NCBI GenBank assembly: GCA_017309115.1
Contig: JAFLEF010000020.1
Location: 1-64,000 of the forward strand
DNA: 64,000 nt
DNA from: Verrucomicrobiota bacterium
Lineage (GTDB): Bacteria; Verrucomicrobiota; Verrucomicrobiia; Limisphaerales; UBA9464
Direction: 5' to 3'
The notes under the pieces were generated by a model. It saw only the letters and a program-made list of their open reading frames with translations, ran no database searches and was not told the DNA's origin. Shown here piece after piece: positions 20,801 through 29,734 of the stretch. How positions within the stretch are numbered: the stretch's first letter is position 1; each line of letters begins with the position of its first letter. Position numbers and translations under genes: made by a program.

Positions 20801-22978
20801 GGGCTCGGCCAGAACCTGCTCGAACACCAGGTCATCAAAGACCTCGAAGCTTTGCGCGGATTCGGCCGGAGTCAGCGGGCCCAACTGCTCGGCCGTGGGC
20901 GCCGGAACCGCCGCGCTCGCCGCCTCCGCACGGACGGCGGCGAGGATTCCCGGACCGGAGGCATTTGCGGCGGGCGTCGCCGGGCGCGCCCAGTCGGGTT
21001 GATCGCCCGTGCGAAATTCCCAGTCTCCCGCCAGCCGCAACGTTTGGCCGCCCGCCCGAAGTTCCGGAGCCCGACCCTTGAAGCCACCCCGACCTCCAGC
21101 GTCATACACGCGCACCGCCACCGAGGTCCACTGACCTGGTCGCAGCGTCACGGGAAACGTCCGTTCGGGTCCCAGGCCCGAGGAATAGTTCGGAGGAAAC
21201 GAGCCTCCCGCCCCAACCCTCGTTCCATCCACAAACACTTCGAAGGCGTCGTCGACCTGCTCCACGGCCACCTGCCCTGCCGCCGGCCAGTCGCCCGGAA
21301 CCTTTACCCAGCAGCGATACCAGCCCACGCCATCAAATGCCGCGAGCCGCTGCTGCGACATTTCATCCCAGGTGCCCGGAACCTTCAGCGGCTGCCAGGC
21401 TCCGGGATAATCCACCGGCCGAGGTTGGGTCGGCGGAATGAAATCGTTCATCGCCCAGAGCATTCCGTTGAGCAGCAGACGCCGGAAATTGGGGTCGGCA
21501 AAGTCCTCCGGGCTGCCCAGGGACGTGTAGAAGACTCGGCGATTCTCTCTTGTGTTGATCCACGCCACCGGCTCCACCGCCGATTTGCCGTCCTCCGTCT
21601 GGCCTTGAAGCAGTGGGGTGACCGTGCGGAACAGATTTCGGCTGCGGTACAGATGCGATTCCGAACGAAACTCCGGAGCCACGTTGTTCAGAATCGGGTT
21701 GCCGGCCGTTTCGGGAATCGCCTTCACCACGGTGATCTTCCCCGGTCCTTTGCCATAATGGTCCTGGTAGTCGCCGCCCAGAATCTCCGTGTCGAAGTCC
21801 GGCCAGGTCGTGTCGGTGGGAACCTTCTGATCGCGCAGTTCGAATCCGTGGCTGGCGGTGCGAATGCCGACCAGCGGCTTACCCGCCGCCAGATGCGCCC
21901 GGAGCGCCTCGAGCATCGGTTTGGGCGGAGCGCGACGACGGGTGCTGACCGCCACCAGATCGGCCTTCCGGATGGCCTCCCAATTCTTGAAGTCATTGTC
22001 GTCCACCTTTTCGGACGCGGTCACAAACGAGAGCCGATACCCGCGCCAGGCCAGTTCGCTCTGGGCAAACTCCGGGAGAGTCTCCCAGGTGTGATACTCA
22101 TTCTCGCCAATGATGAAGCAGACCTCCTTCTTCACATCGCCCCGAAATCGGAAGGGATCGCCACCCAGCAAATCGGCGCTGGTGATGCTCGGACACCAGT
22201 ACTTCTCGATATGTTCCACCACGAGCTCCGTGCCGCGAAAGTGGGAGACGTACGGCGCCTTCCGATGATTGTACATCGAGTCGGTCATGTCCCGGACGAG
22301 CACCACATTCTGGCCCTGACGGACCATTTGCCGGATGGAGAACGGCCGGCCCAGCACGCACATGTTGATGTGCACCCCCATGACCATGACGTTCGTGATG
22401 CCGCGCTGGCGCATCAGGTAATACGCCTCAGCCGAATCCGTGACGGCATCGCCGGGCAGGATCTCCATCGCGGGATGCTGTCGGGTCCAGGCCTTGTAAC
22501 TCGGGCAATCCGGACAGCCATCACATCCACCGTCGGAGTCGTCGATGGGCAGCGGCGCTTCCCGATCCGGCTTCAGCGAGCACCAGCCCTCCAGAGGAAT
22601 TGTGGTTTCTACTTTCGGCGCGGACTGGGCGAGCTTCCGACCCGGATGGTCTTTGTAGAAGTCCATCGTGTCGCTCGGGCAATGGATGATCAGGGCTCCT
22701 TGGGAGCGGGCGAACTTCACCAGTTCATTCATGCGCGGCGCCATTTCGCCGACGCGTTCGGTGGCATCGGGACAATGGTGTTTGTCCCACATGTCGCAGA
22801 TCACCACCGCAGTCCGGGCCGGATCCCACGCGGTCGTTTTGGTCACCACCGTCCAGTTGGACTGGCCCGGGGTGGATGGCACTCGACTGCGCAGGGGAAG
22901 CGAAAAGGAATCCGCGCGAACGCTGCTGCCGAGGGAGCCCAGCGCGAGGACGAGCCAACAGGCAAGAAGTCGGTCCAT
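17882..22978 (-). CDS. Giant exported fusion: isochorismatase-like, ThuA, PVC dehydrogenase propeller, HEAT, cytochrome c
   Basis: 1,698 residues from the ATG at 22978 (a TTG at 22984 is also open). Signal peptide about 1-22. The cysteine-hydrolase (isochorismatase) domain spans about 45-270, with the Asp in VVICDMW and the catalytic-type C207 in NMCV. The ThuA-like domain is about 285-525. A beta-sandwich resembling sugar-binding jelly rolls (WYRCWVKVPGDW) lies about 530-665. The membrane-bound dehydrogenase/sorbosone-dehydrogenase-like propeller of PVC bacteria is about 700-1150, with HEAT repeats about 1160-1560. A PVC-type haem c domain has CGVCH at 1572-1576 and a C-terminal block ending in SLMPEGLLAGLSDQQVRDL. 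It likely oxidises a sugar or related compound outside the membrane and passes electrons to the haem. Confidence 0.88.
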   Translation of the reverse strand: MDRLLACWLVLALGSLGSSVRADSFSLPLRSRVPSTPGQSNWTVVTKTTAWDPARTAVVICDMWDKHHCPDATERVGEMAPRMNELVKFARSQGALIIHCPSDTMDFYKDHPGRKLAQSAPKVETTIPLEGWCSLKPDREAPLPIDDSDGGCDGCPDCPSYKAWTRQHPAMEILPGDAVTDSAEAYYLMRQRGITNVMVMGVHINMCVLGRPFSIRQMVRQGQNVVLVRDMTDSMYNHRKAPYVSHFRGTELVVEHIEKYWCPSITSADLLGGDPFRFRGDVKKEVCFIIGENEYHTWETLPEFAQSELAWRGYRLSFVTASEKVDDNDFKNWEAIRKADLVAVSTRRRAPPKPMLEALRAHLAAGKPLVGIRTASHGFELRDQKVPTDTTWPDFDTEILGGDYQDHYGKGPGKITVVKAIPETAGNPILNNVAPEFRSESHLYRSRNLFRTVTPLLQGQTEDGKSAVEPVAWINTRENRRVFYTSLGSPEDFADPNFRRLLLNGMLWAMNDFIPPTQPRPVDYPGAWQPLKVPGTWDEMSQQRLAAFDGVGWYRCWVKVPGDWPAAGQVAVEQVDDAFEVFVDGTRVGAGGSFPPNYSSGLGPERTFPVTLRPGQWTSVAVRVYDAGGRGGFKGRAPELRAGGQTLRLAGDWEFRTGDQPDWARPATPAANASGPGILAAVRAEAASAAVPAPTAEQLGPLTPAESAQSFEVFDDLVFEQVLAEPTIAQPVFLTFDERGRMWVVEYRQYPSPAGLKMVSRDNFWRAVYDQVPQPPPHHVRGADRITIHEDSNGDGTLDRHTTFADGLNIATSVAFGRGGVFVLNPPYLLFYPDANRDDVPDGDPQVLLSGFGLEDTHSVANSLRWGPDGWLYGCQGSTVTGNILVYGADGKVLTAEQAAASQGLVRVPTDPARAKEPMRPVYSQGQNIWRYHPAKRIYEVFSEGGGNAFGLEIDSAGRVFSGHNGGNTRGFHYQQGAYLQKGFDKHGPLSNPYAFGYFPQMPHPDVDRFTHNFVIYDSGAMGDRYQGKLFGVEPLQGRIVLSEIVADGSTFRTRDLGYPVKSRDKWFRPVDIKVGPDGAIYVCDWYDRQVNHYRNHEGQIDQANGRIYRLRAKGSDTRAVAGDLSRASAADLAALLNQPNRTRRQEALRVLADRREQGTTAALKERLTGSDASAALEALWALYQTGNWDAGTQRLALTSKFPQVRLWAVRLVGDERRVDPDLSTFLASLAAAEPDLEVRAQLASTAGRLPAVAALPMIKALLSHDADARDPRQPLLVWWALETQCGSHRDDVLALFSDRELWRAPIVQNTILSRLMRRFAATGKREDLLACARLFELSPGAEQTAQLTKGFEEAYQGRPLTGLPEELLNAMEKAGGESLVLGARRGKSGSVVQALKVVADPTASASQRLQLISVLGEARQPSAIPVLLAVARDAKSADLRRAALGALQGYDSPEIAGEVLTQLPTYPADVRASAWALLASRPTWANSLLQAVQSGQIPLASVPSETVRQLLKLGATSGGKSELQARVTKLWPSMREATSAEKEQEIARLAEVINLSTGSPYVGKKLYLENCGVCHRLFGKGAEIGPDLTVYQRSDLPNLLLNIVNPGAEIREGYESFSAETRDGRLLTGFLADQDARMVVLRTPDGQTVPLARSDLVSLEPAGASLMPEGLLAGLSDQQVRDLFAYLRSTQPLNDGN

Positions 22979-23120
22979 GCCCAAGAATTCCGACAGCCCC
23001 CTCGCCGGGCAACCGCGAAGGTGGCCAATGTCGGGGTACCCGAAAGGGCGGGACCTTTCCCGCCGTCACCTACCGGGAAACGTTGGCACCTGTCGCCTTC
23101 CGGGGTAATGGTGACCTCGC

Positions 23121-24071
23121 GTGGACTCCCCTTCTCCTTCGACCGCCCAGCAGGGACGGATCCTGGTCATCCGCGGCGGTGCCATTGGTGATTTCATTCT
23201 CACCCTGCCCGTCCTGGCCGCCCTCCGGGCGCAGTTTCCCCAAAATCGACTGGAAGTGCTCGGATATCCCCACATTGCCTCACTCGCCGTGGCGGGAGGT
23301 CTGGTGGACGCGGCCCAACCGATCGAAGCCCGGGCGTTGGCCGGCTTTTTCGCCCGGGGCGGCGACCTCGACTTCACGCTCGCCTCGTACTTCGCTGGGT
23401 TCCATTTGGTGCTCAGCTTTCTCTACGATCCGGACCTGATCTTCCGGAGCAACGTCACCCGCATTTCCAAGGCTCAGTTCATCCAAGGACCGCATCGGCC
23501 GGAGGAAACCTCGTCCCTCCATGCCACCCAACAGTTGCTCGAACCGCTGACGCAACTGGCCGTATTCGACGCCGACGCCATTCCCCGGTTGCCCCAGGGA
23601 GCCGCCGATGCCGGTGCGGAGCGCTGGCTGGCGATCCATCCGGGGTCGGGCAGTGACCGCAAGAACTGGCCGGAAGCGGCCTGGGCGGAATTGCTCGGCG
23701 TCCTTTCGCGGTCAGGGAACACGCGCTTCCTGCTGGTCGGCGGCGAAGTGGAGGAAGGTCGACTGGAACGTCTGGCCGCCCGACTACCCGCGGATCGAGT
23801 GGAAGTGCTCCGTTCCCATCCCTTGCCCGAAGTCGCTGCGCGTCTGGCGCAGTGCCACGGATTCCTCGGCCACGACTCCGGGATTACCCACTTGGCCGCC
23901 GCGGTCGGACTCCCGGGTGTGGTCCTCTGGGGTCCTAGCAACGCCACGGTCTGGGCGCCTCGCAGCGACCGCATGACGTTGGTGGAATCGGGCACGGAAC
24001 TGGCCCGACTGCCGGTGGACCGAGTCGTTCAGGCCCTGCAACGACAGTTGCCCCAGTTCGCAGCGTCTTGA
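23121..24071 (+). CDS. GT9-family glycosyltransferase (heptosyltransferase-like)
   Basis: 316 residues from GTG 23121. The N-terminal Rossmann half starts ILVIRGGAIGDFILTLPVL, the usual opening of ADP-heptose:LPS heptosyltransferases. The C-terminal half has LAIHPGSGSDRKNWPEAAWAEL and a nucleotide-sugar site near 250 (GFLGHDSGITHLAAAVG). It should add a heptose or similar sugar to a lipid-linked core at the inner face of the membrane. A second member of the same family lies at 30.5 kb. No other LPS genes are adjacent. Confidence 0.88.
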   Translation: MDSPSPSTAQQGRILVIRGGAIGDFILTLPVLAALRAQFPQNRLEVLGYPHIASLAVAGGLVDAAQPIEARALAGFFARGGDLDFTLASYFAGFHLVLSFLYDPDLIFRSNVTRISKAQFIQGPHRPEETSSLHATQQLLEPLTQLAVFDADAIPRLPQGAADAGAERWLAIHPGSGSDRKNWPEAAWAELLGVLSRSGNTRFLLVGGEVEEGRLERLAARLPADRVEVLRSHPLPEVAARLAQCHGFLGHDSGITHLAAAVGLPGVVLWGPSNATVWAPRSDRMTLVESGTELARLPVDRVVQALQRQLPQFAAS

Positions 24072-24098
24072 ATTTCAAAGGTTCTTGGAGGCTCGAAC

Positions 24099-24215
24099 AT
24101 GACGGTCGACGACATCGCGTTGCGCGCCTCCGCAGCCCTGAATAGGGCGGGTGTGCCATTCATGCTCGTTGGTAGTTTTTTCGAGCAATTATTAAGGCAT
24201 CCCAAGATGGGAGGC
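24099..24215 (+). pseudogene. Remnant of a nucleotidyltransferase gene
   Basis: An ATG-led fragment encodes MTVDDIALRASAALNRAGVP then FMLVGS, which matches the start of small nucleotidyltransferases whose next residues are usually FSSNYYGIPRST. Here an extra T in the run at 24176-24181 shifts the frame. Read in the shifted frame the DNA gives FSSNY, a TAA stop where Tyr is expected, then GIPR (about 24178-24209). Homology ends there. The fragment therefore has a frameshift, a nonsense codon and a missing C-terminus. Confidence 0.65.
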
Positions 24216-24223
24216 CCGCGCCC

Positions 24224-24661
24224 TCAATTCTCCTTCGGTGTAGGACGTTTCAAGGTGAAGGTTCCCCGGTAGTCCGAACTCGAGTACTCCGAGACAAAGT
24301 TGGTGGCGCTGACCCGACCCTGCTGATCGAACTGCCAGCCCATGATTTTCTCGGAACCCGCGAACACGAACTCATCGCCTTCCCAAGTGCCGTTCAGGGT
24401 CGCCTTAAATGTGCCGCTGAAGATCCCCAGCCACCAGGCCTTGAATCGGGCTTGGTATTCCGTCTCGGAGACACGGGTAATGACCGCCTTTAGTTGGTCG
24501 TGATGGGAGTTGTTACTGTTCTGCCAGGTGCCAATCCACGCGCCCGTGATGTCCCGCGGATGCGTCGGCTGCTGGTTCGCCGCCTTCCACTCCCGGGAAA
24601 TGCTACACCCGGAACCCAGCAAAAGCACCACCGCGAGCAAAAGGAACTGACGTGCGTTCAT
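24224..24661 (-). CDS. Small lipoprotein of unknown function
   Basis: 145 residues. A lipoprotein signal peptide ends in the lipobox LLGSGC with the modified Cys at residue 19. The mature part (about 125 residues) is beta-rich with many Trp, Phe and Gly residues: ITGAWIGTWQNSNNSHHDQL, then GTFKATLNGTWEGDEFVFAG and a C-terminal YRGTFTLKRP. This looks like a small lipocalin-like or beta-sandwich domain. I do not recognise the family. It lies 39 bases after the GH31 gene on the same strand, so it may be cotranscribed. Confidence 0.75.
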   Translation of the reverse strand: MNARQFLLLAVVLLLGSGCSISREWKAANQQPTHPRDITGAWIGTWQNSNNSHHDQLKAVITRVSETEYQARFKAWWLGIFSGTFKATLNGTWEGDEFVFAGSEKIMGWQFDQQGRVSATNFVSEYSSSDYRGTFTLKRPTPKEN

Positions 24662-24700
24662 ACGGGAACCCTACCGCGGCGACGATGACCAGAAAAGCCG

Positions 24701-27115
24701 TCAGGTTCCACTGACCGAAGAGAACTGGACCTGGATGCCCTCCGGGCGGTTGGGAAGATCAGCCATCAACAGTTCTTGCTCTTCGACCCAGTTAAAGGGA
24801 GCCGACTGACCATTCACCAGGAATCGGCCGGCCTGCCGGGCGCCCCACAGAATCAAACGCCAAGTTTTGACGCGGGACGGAAACGGTCCGATCGCCGGAG
24901 TGATCTCGAGCTGCCAGGTGCGGCCCTGAGTGCGCGCGCGCAAGGAGCGTTCCGAACAAACTCCCTGCTCGTAGGCCTGAGTCACGCCATCGTCTTCATA
25001 CCACGACCGGGAACTCTCCGCGCCCGGCCAACAATGCAGGAGCACGACTTCTTCCGGAGTTTCACCCACGAACTGCTGCTGCGGCCCCAGGGGCAGAACC
25101 GACCCAGCCCGAACAAACAGTGGCAAGGTTCCCAGGGGCGCCTCCGCGACGACGTGGTTTCCGCCGGTGAATCGTTCGCCCGTCCAGAAGTTGATCCACA
25201 CGTCGTTGGGCAAATAGACACTGCGGGCGACAGCCCCCTGACGTAGCACCGGCGCCACCAACAGATCGCGCCCGAGCAGGAACTGATCCCCGCACGCCAC
25301 CGCCACCGGATCGTTCTGATAGTGCCAGAACAGTGGACGCATGATTGGCGCTCCCGTCGCGCGCGCCTCGGCAAACAGTCCGTAAAGGACGGGCAGGAGC
25401 TGATAGCGTAGATTGAGGTACGTGCGGCAGATTTCCTCGACCTCCGGACCAAAGGCCCAGGGTTCCTGCGCGATGGTTCCCAGATTCGAATGGTTGCGGA
25501 AAAACGGAGTGAAGGTGGCGAACTGAAACCAGCGAACGAAGAGTTCGGGCGTGGTGTTCTCCAGGAACCCACCAACATCGCCGCCACAAAAGGGCACGCC
25601 ACTGAGGGACAGGTTCAGATACATCTGCACCGCGTCATTGAGATGATCCCAGTTGGACGAGTTATCGCCCGTCCACACCAGCGCGTGCCGCTGAATTCCC
25701 GCGTAACCCGCGCGGGTGATCACGAACGGACGCCGCGCGAGCGACGGATCCGGACCGCCCGCAGCCAAAACTCCTTCCCGCGACGCCCGGGCCATCTGCT
25801 GGCCGTACAGATTATGGACCTCGCGATGCCGTCGTAGTCCCACTTCCGTCTCGTGCCGACATTCCGGGTCGAGCGTCTTGTCCGGCCGGGCGAAATTGGC
25901 CGGTTCGTTCATGTCGTTCCAGAACCCCGCCACCCCAACCTCCAGCAGAGCTCGCTGTTCCCGGCCCCACCACTCCCGGGTCTCGGCGCGGAAGAAGTCC
26001 GGAAACCGGGATTCGCCCGGCCAGACTTCGCCCAAATAGTCCTTCTTGCCGGTCGGATCCTTCACGAAGGCGTCCGCTTGAATCCCCCGCTTCAGCACTC
26101 CGAACTTCGGATCATTCTTCACACCCGGATCAACGATCGTGACCACCTGGAAGCCCTGCCGATCGAGTTTCTGCAGCAGTCGTTCCGGTTGGGGAAAGGT
26201 CTTCCCGAAGGTGAACACCCGGTATTCGTCCATGTGATGGATATCCAGATACAGGACGTCGCAGGGCAACTTCCGGCGGCGGAACTCGCGGGCCACTTCT
26301 TCCACGCGCTTTTGGGTTTCGTAGCTGTAGCGGGATTGTTGGTAGCCCAAACCCCAACGCGGCGGCAGCGGCATGGCTCCGGTTAGCTCCCGGTAGCGTG
26401 CCACGACAGAATCCACGCCCGGCCCCAGGAACAGATACAGGTCGATCTCGCCGGAGACCGCGGTCATTTGCCACCGATCCAGGTTCGTTTGCCCCAGATC
26501 CCAAACCTGCCGCTGGGGGTTGTCCCAAAAGAGTCCGGCGGCACGTCCATCCCGGAGCGAGATTCCGAAGGGGATCGAAACGTACAGTTGCTTGAGCGCG
26601 GGATGAATCGCTGGCGCATGGCCCAGCACATCGATGTTCCAGAAATCCCGGATCAGTCCTCGCCGGTTGAACGCCCCGGTGGTTTCCCCCAAACCGAAGA
26701 TGGATTCGCCCTCCACCAATTCCAGAGCCAACCGCGCCTCTTCGCCGGCGAAAGCGGTGGCTCCGGCGGGTGCGGTGAAGAGCTTTAATCCGGACGGATC
26801 GGTGAATTCCCACGCCCCCGTCGCCAGGGACAACGACCAACGACCAGCCTCGGAGGTGAGGGAAACTCGGCCTCGAGTCACCGAGCGGCGGACGTCCACC
26901 GGTTCAACCGGCGCCTCGACCACCGCCCAGGAATGGCTGGGTGGAACCGTCCGACCCTGCACCCAGCGCAATCGAAACACATCCGGCCGCAGAACCTGCA
27001 CCTGGAGCACGGCCCTCCGGGAACGCAGGGTCAGGCTGTTGGACTGATCGGGAACAACCTGGAGGCGGTCGACCGGAAGCGGACGCGGGGTCTTGGGCGT
27101 GGACTGGGCAGACAT
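24701..27115 (-). CDS. Alpha-glucosidase-type glycoside hydrolase, family GH31
   Basis: 804 residues. The N-terminal beta-sandwich (about 15-240) precedes the catalytic barrel (about 245-585). Typical blocks are CDVLYLDIHHMDEYRVFTFG near 285-305, GFWNDMNEP with the presumed nucleophile D401, and VWTGDNSSNWDHL with the presumed acid/base D484. Two C-terminal beta domains follow. The enzyme should release alpha-glucose (or alpha-xylose) from oligosaccharides by a retaining mechanism. The N-terminus (MSAQSTPKTPRPLP) has no signal peptide, so it probably acts in the cytoplasm. Start ATG at 27115. Confidence 0.93.
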   Translation of the reverse strand: MSAQSTPKTPRPLPVDRLQVVPDQSNSLTLRSRRAVLQVQVLRPDVFRLRWVQGRTVPPSHSWAVVEAPVEPVDVRRSVTRGRVSLTSEAGRWSLSLATGAWEFTDPSGLKLFTAPAGATAFAGEEARLALELVEGESIFGLGETTGAFNRRGLIRDFWNIDVLGHAPAIHPALKQLYVSIPFGISLRDGRAAGLFWDNPQRQVWDLGQTNLDRWQMTAVSGEIDLYLFLGPGVDSVVARYRELTGAMPLPPRWGLGYQQSRYSYETQKRVEEVAREFRRRKLPCDVLYLDIHHMDEYRVFTFGKTFPQPERLLQKLDRQGFQVVTIVDPGVKNDPKFGVLKRGIQADAFVKDPTGKKDYLGEVWPGESRFPDFFRAETREWWGREQRALLEVGVAGFWNDMNEPANFARPDKTLDPECRHETEVGLRRHREVHNLYGQQMARASREGVLAAGGPDPSLARRPFVITRAGYAGIQRHALVWTGDNSSNWDHLNDAVQMYLNLSLSGVPFCGGDVGGFLENTTPELFVRWFQFATFTPFFRNHSNLGTIAQEPWAFGPEVEEICRTYLNLRYQLLPVLYGLFAEARATGAPIMRPLFWHYQNDPVAVACGDQFLLGRDLLVAPVLRQGAVARSVYLPNDVWINFWTGERFTGGNHVVAEAPLGTLPLFVRAGSVLPLGPQQQFVGETPEEVVLLHCWPGAESSRSWYEDDGVTQAYEQGVCSERSLRARTQGRTWQLEITPAIGPFPSRVKTWRLILWGARQAGRFLVNGQSAPFNWVEEQELLMADLPNRPEGIQVQFSSVSGT

Positions 27116-27429
27116 GAGACAAGGCTCCCAGACGGACGGTCAGGGACCGCAACGGCCGGGATTCCCAAGCGTAGGGAGAAGCCCTGTCGCCATCAAGGCG
27201 CCGTAGCTGAGGGGACGAGACGCTGTCGCCAACGGACCACTCCACACACGAGATTCGCAGGAACGCGCTAAAAAACGGAATGGCGCCTCCTCCCGTCGGC
27301 GGCTACCCGCCGAGCCACCCGCGTCCCGGCGAATGACCCGTCAGGGGTCCACCCACGAACGGCTCCGCAGAGCGTCGCCCTACCAATGCGTCGCCCTACC
27401 CGTCTTCCGACCTCTCAGCTCTCAGCTAA
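27116..27429. repeat. Repeat-bearing intergenic region
   Basis: Bases 27290-27405 carry a copy of the palindromic family: GGCTACCCGCCGAGCCACCC on the left, CACGAACGGCTCCGCAGAGC on the right, and a duplicated GCGTCGCCCTACC. CCTCTCAGCTCTCAGCT follows at about 27410-27427, abutting the proS stop codon. The part nearer the GH31 start (27116-27289) holds nothing I can name. Confidence 0.7.
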
Positions 27430-29184
27430 TCAAGCCACTCCCGCCGACTGGCGGATCCGGGCCCGCTCCGCTTGGACCCAGGCAATGATCCGAGCGGAAG
27501 CTTCGGCCACCGGGATCATCTGGACCACCTGACCGCGCGGCTTGAGTTCGACTTCGCCCTTGGCCAGCGATTTCTCGCCCAGATTCAGCCGGAGCGGGAA
27601 GCCCACCAATTCGCTGTCCTTGAACTTCACGCCGGGTCGTTCGTCGCGGTCATCCAGAATGACTTCGATTCCCGCCGCCGTGAGTTCGGCATAAATGGAT
27701 TCGGCCAGGACGCGGGTCGGGGCGCCTTCCGCCACATTGAGCGGCGTCAGGCACACTTCGAACGGCGCCACACTGGTCGGCCAAATGATGCCGTCCTTGT
27801 CGTGGCATTGCTCGATGATGGCCTGGACGGTTCGAGTGACGCCAATGCCGTAGCAGCCCATGACGCACGGATGGCGCTGACCATTCTCCGCGAGGAAGGT
27901 GGCATTGAGTTTCTCGCTGTATTTGGTGCCCAGCTTGAACACATGGCCCACTTCGATCGCGCGCCGGATCTTGAGCGGCTCGCCGGTGGCCACGTCGGCT
28001 TCGCCGGCCTTAACCGTGCGGAAATCCGCCCATTGATCGACCCGGATGTCGCGCTCGATCTCCACGTGGCGCAGGTGGAAGCCGTCTTCGTTGGCTCCCG
28101 TCGTCATTCCCTGCGCCCCGCGCAATTGTTCATCGGCGTAGACCTTGATCGTGGCCGGAACCCGAGCAACAGCTCCCAGCGATCCCGGACGGGCCCCGAG
28201 AGCGGCCTGACATTCGTCGGCGGTGGCGGCGCGAACCTGAACGGCGCCGGTGCGAGCCATGAGCTTCGCCTCGTTCAGCTGATCGTCGCCCCGGAGCAGA
28301 ATCAGGATGGTCTTGGAGTCCGCCACATAGACCAGCGTCTTGATCTGGGCGTGGGCCGGAACGGAATACGGCGCGGCAGTCAGGGCCTCAATGGTCACCA
28401 CCCCGGGTGTGGCGAACGATTCTGGAGCCTCACCGGTGCGACCTTTGGGGGTCGGCACCACTGAACCCCGGCTGGTCGCCTTCTCGATGTTGGCCGCATA
28501 ACCGCCGGTTTCGCAGTACACGACATCATTCTCACCCGTCACTGCCGGGACCATGAATTCGTGCGAATAATTGCCACCAATCACCCCGGTATCGGCTTCC
28601 ACCGGAAAGGCTTGAATGCCGCAACGAGCAAAGATGCGGTTGTAGGCGTCGTACATTTTTCGGTAGCTCGCCATGGCGCCTTCGTCGGTGGCATCGAAGG
28701 AGTAGGCGTCCTTCATGTAAAACTCCTTGGCGCGCATCAGACCGAAGCGGGGCCGGATCTCGTCCCGGAACTTGATGCCGATCTGGTAGAAATTCACCGG
28801 CAACTGGCGGTACGAATTGAGTTCGGCCGCCGCGATCGTGGTGATGACCTCTTCGGCGGTCGGGCTGAGCACCCATTCCCGGCCGGCACTGTCCTTCAGC
28901 TTGAACAAGACGTCCCGAGCCGTTTCGTATCGGCCCGACGCCTGCCAGATCTCCGGCGGCTGCAGAGCGGGCATGAGCACCTCGAGGGCGCCTGCCCGAT
29001 TCATTTCTTCGCGAACGATGGCTTCCACCTTGCGCAAGACCCGGACTCCCAGAGGCAAAAACGTGTACAATCCCCCGGCCAGTTTGCGGACCAGACCAGC
29101 CCGCAGAAGCAACTGATGGGAAACGATCTCGGCATCGGCCGGGACTTCTTTCAGGGTGGGAACAAAGCAATGGGACCAGCGCAT
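27430..29184 (-). CDS. proS: Prolyl-tRNA synthetase
   Basis: 584 residues from the ATG at 29184 (an earlier in-frame start at 29232 adds 16 unlikely residues). This is the class II synthetase that charges tRNA-Pro, bacterial type with an inserted editing domain. The catalytic core shows LVRKLAGGLYTFLPLG, the motif 2 region FRDEIRPRFGLMRAKEFYMKD, and motif 3 GCYGIGVTR near 430. The YbaK-like editing insert lies about 220-390, and the anticodon-binding domain is the last ~110 residues. Length matches the bacterial type (about 570). Confidence 0.96.
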   Translation of the reverse strand: MRWSHCFVPTLKEVPADAEIVSHQLLLRAGLVRKLAGGLYTFLPLGVRVLRKVEAIVREEMNRAGALEVLMPALQPPEIWQASGRYETARDVLFKLKDSAGREWVLSPTAEEVITTIAAAELNSYRQLPVNFYQIGIKFRDEIRPRFGLMRAKEFYMKDAYSFDATDEGAMASYRKMYDAYNRIFARCGIQAFPVEADTGVIGGNYSHEFMVPAVTGENDVVYCETGGYAANIEKATSRGSVVPTPKGRTGEAPESFATPGVVTIEALTAAPYSVPAHAQIKTLVYVADSKTILILLRGDDQLNEAKLMARTGAVQVRAATADECQAALGARPGSLGAVARVPATIKVYADEQLRGAQGMTTGANEDGFHLRHVEIERDIRVDQWADFRTVKAGEADVATGEPLKIRRAIEVGHVFKLGTKYSEKLNATFLAENGQRHPCVMGCYGIGVTRTVQAIIEQCHDKDGIIWPTSVAPFEVCLTPLNVAEGAPTRVLAESIYAELTAAGIEVILDDRDERPGVKFKDSELVGFPLRLNLGEKSLAKGEVELKPRGQVVQMIPVAEASARIIAWVQAERARIRQSAGVA

Positions 29185-29450
29185 GACAGGACGTGGATGA
29201 ATTCGCGAGACGACAAGGCGCGGAGCCGCCACGTGGCGGAAACCCCGCGCCTAGCACGAAAACGAGGGGAAGTATCCAACAACGGGCCGCGTCAAGGCAA
29301 GGGTGCTGATACCCTGGAGCCAACGATATTCTCAGGAAGGGAACAAAACCTTGCCTCACCCGGCACGGATATGGCTAATTCCCCGGCCTGTCCGCGATCA
29401 AAAGTTCGCGAGTTCTTTTGGCCAAGGGCAGTAGTTTCTGTCTGAGTTCG

Positions 29451-29729
29451 ATGAGTCGCCGTCGCATGCTAGTTCACTATTCAGGTCGGGTGCAGGGAGT
29501 GGGTTTTCGCTACCAAACCCGTAAAGTGGCGGCTGAATTCGAAGTAACCGGTGTGGTTCGGAACCTGCCGGACGGCCGGGTAGAACTGGTCGCAGAAGGT
29601 GACGAGCGGGAATTGAATGATTTTCGCGAAGCAATTCGACAGAGCGGTTTGAACGGGTTTATTCGCAACGAAGTGGTGACCTGGGCCGAGGCCCGCGGCG
29701 AGTTCCGCGGTTTCGGGATCACGTCCTGA
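29451..29729 (+). CDS. acyP: Acylphosphatase
   Basis: 92 residues from the ATG at 29451. The signature SGRVQGVGFR near residue 12-21 supplies the phosphate-binding loop and catalytic Arg, and the catalytic Asn lies in VTGVVRNLPDGRVE. It hydrolyses the carboxyl-phosphate bond of acyl phosphates in the cytoplasm. Length is normal for the family. It starts a plus-strand run with the phosphoesterase, only 5 bases downstream. Confidence 0.93.
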   Translation: MSRRRMLVHYSGRVQGVGFRYQTRKVAAEFEVTGVVRNLPDGRVELVAEGDERELNDFREAIRQSGLNGFIRNEVVTWAEARGEFRGFGITS

Positions 29730-29734
29730 CGCCG

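Noticed and set aside
20576..23191. 871-residue plus-strand frame opposite the giant fusion
   Set aside because: Antisense shadow of a GC-rich gene with clear domains on the minus strand.
29185..29450. Possible T-box or other leader upstream of proS
   Set aside because: I could not find the T-box consensus (AGGGTGGNACCGCG) or a convincing antiterminator; the 266 bases hold no supported feature.
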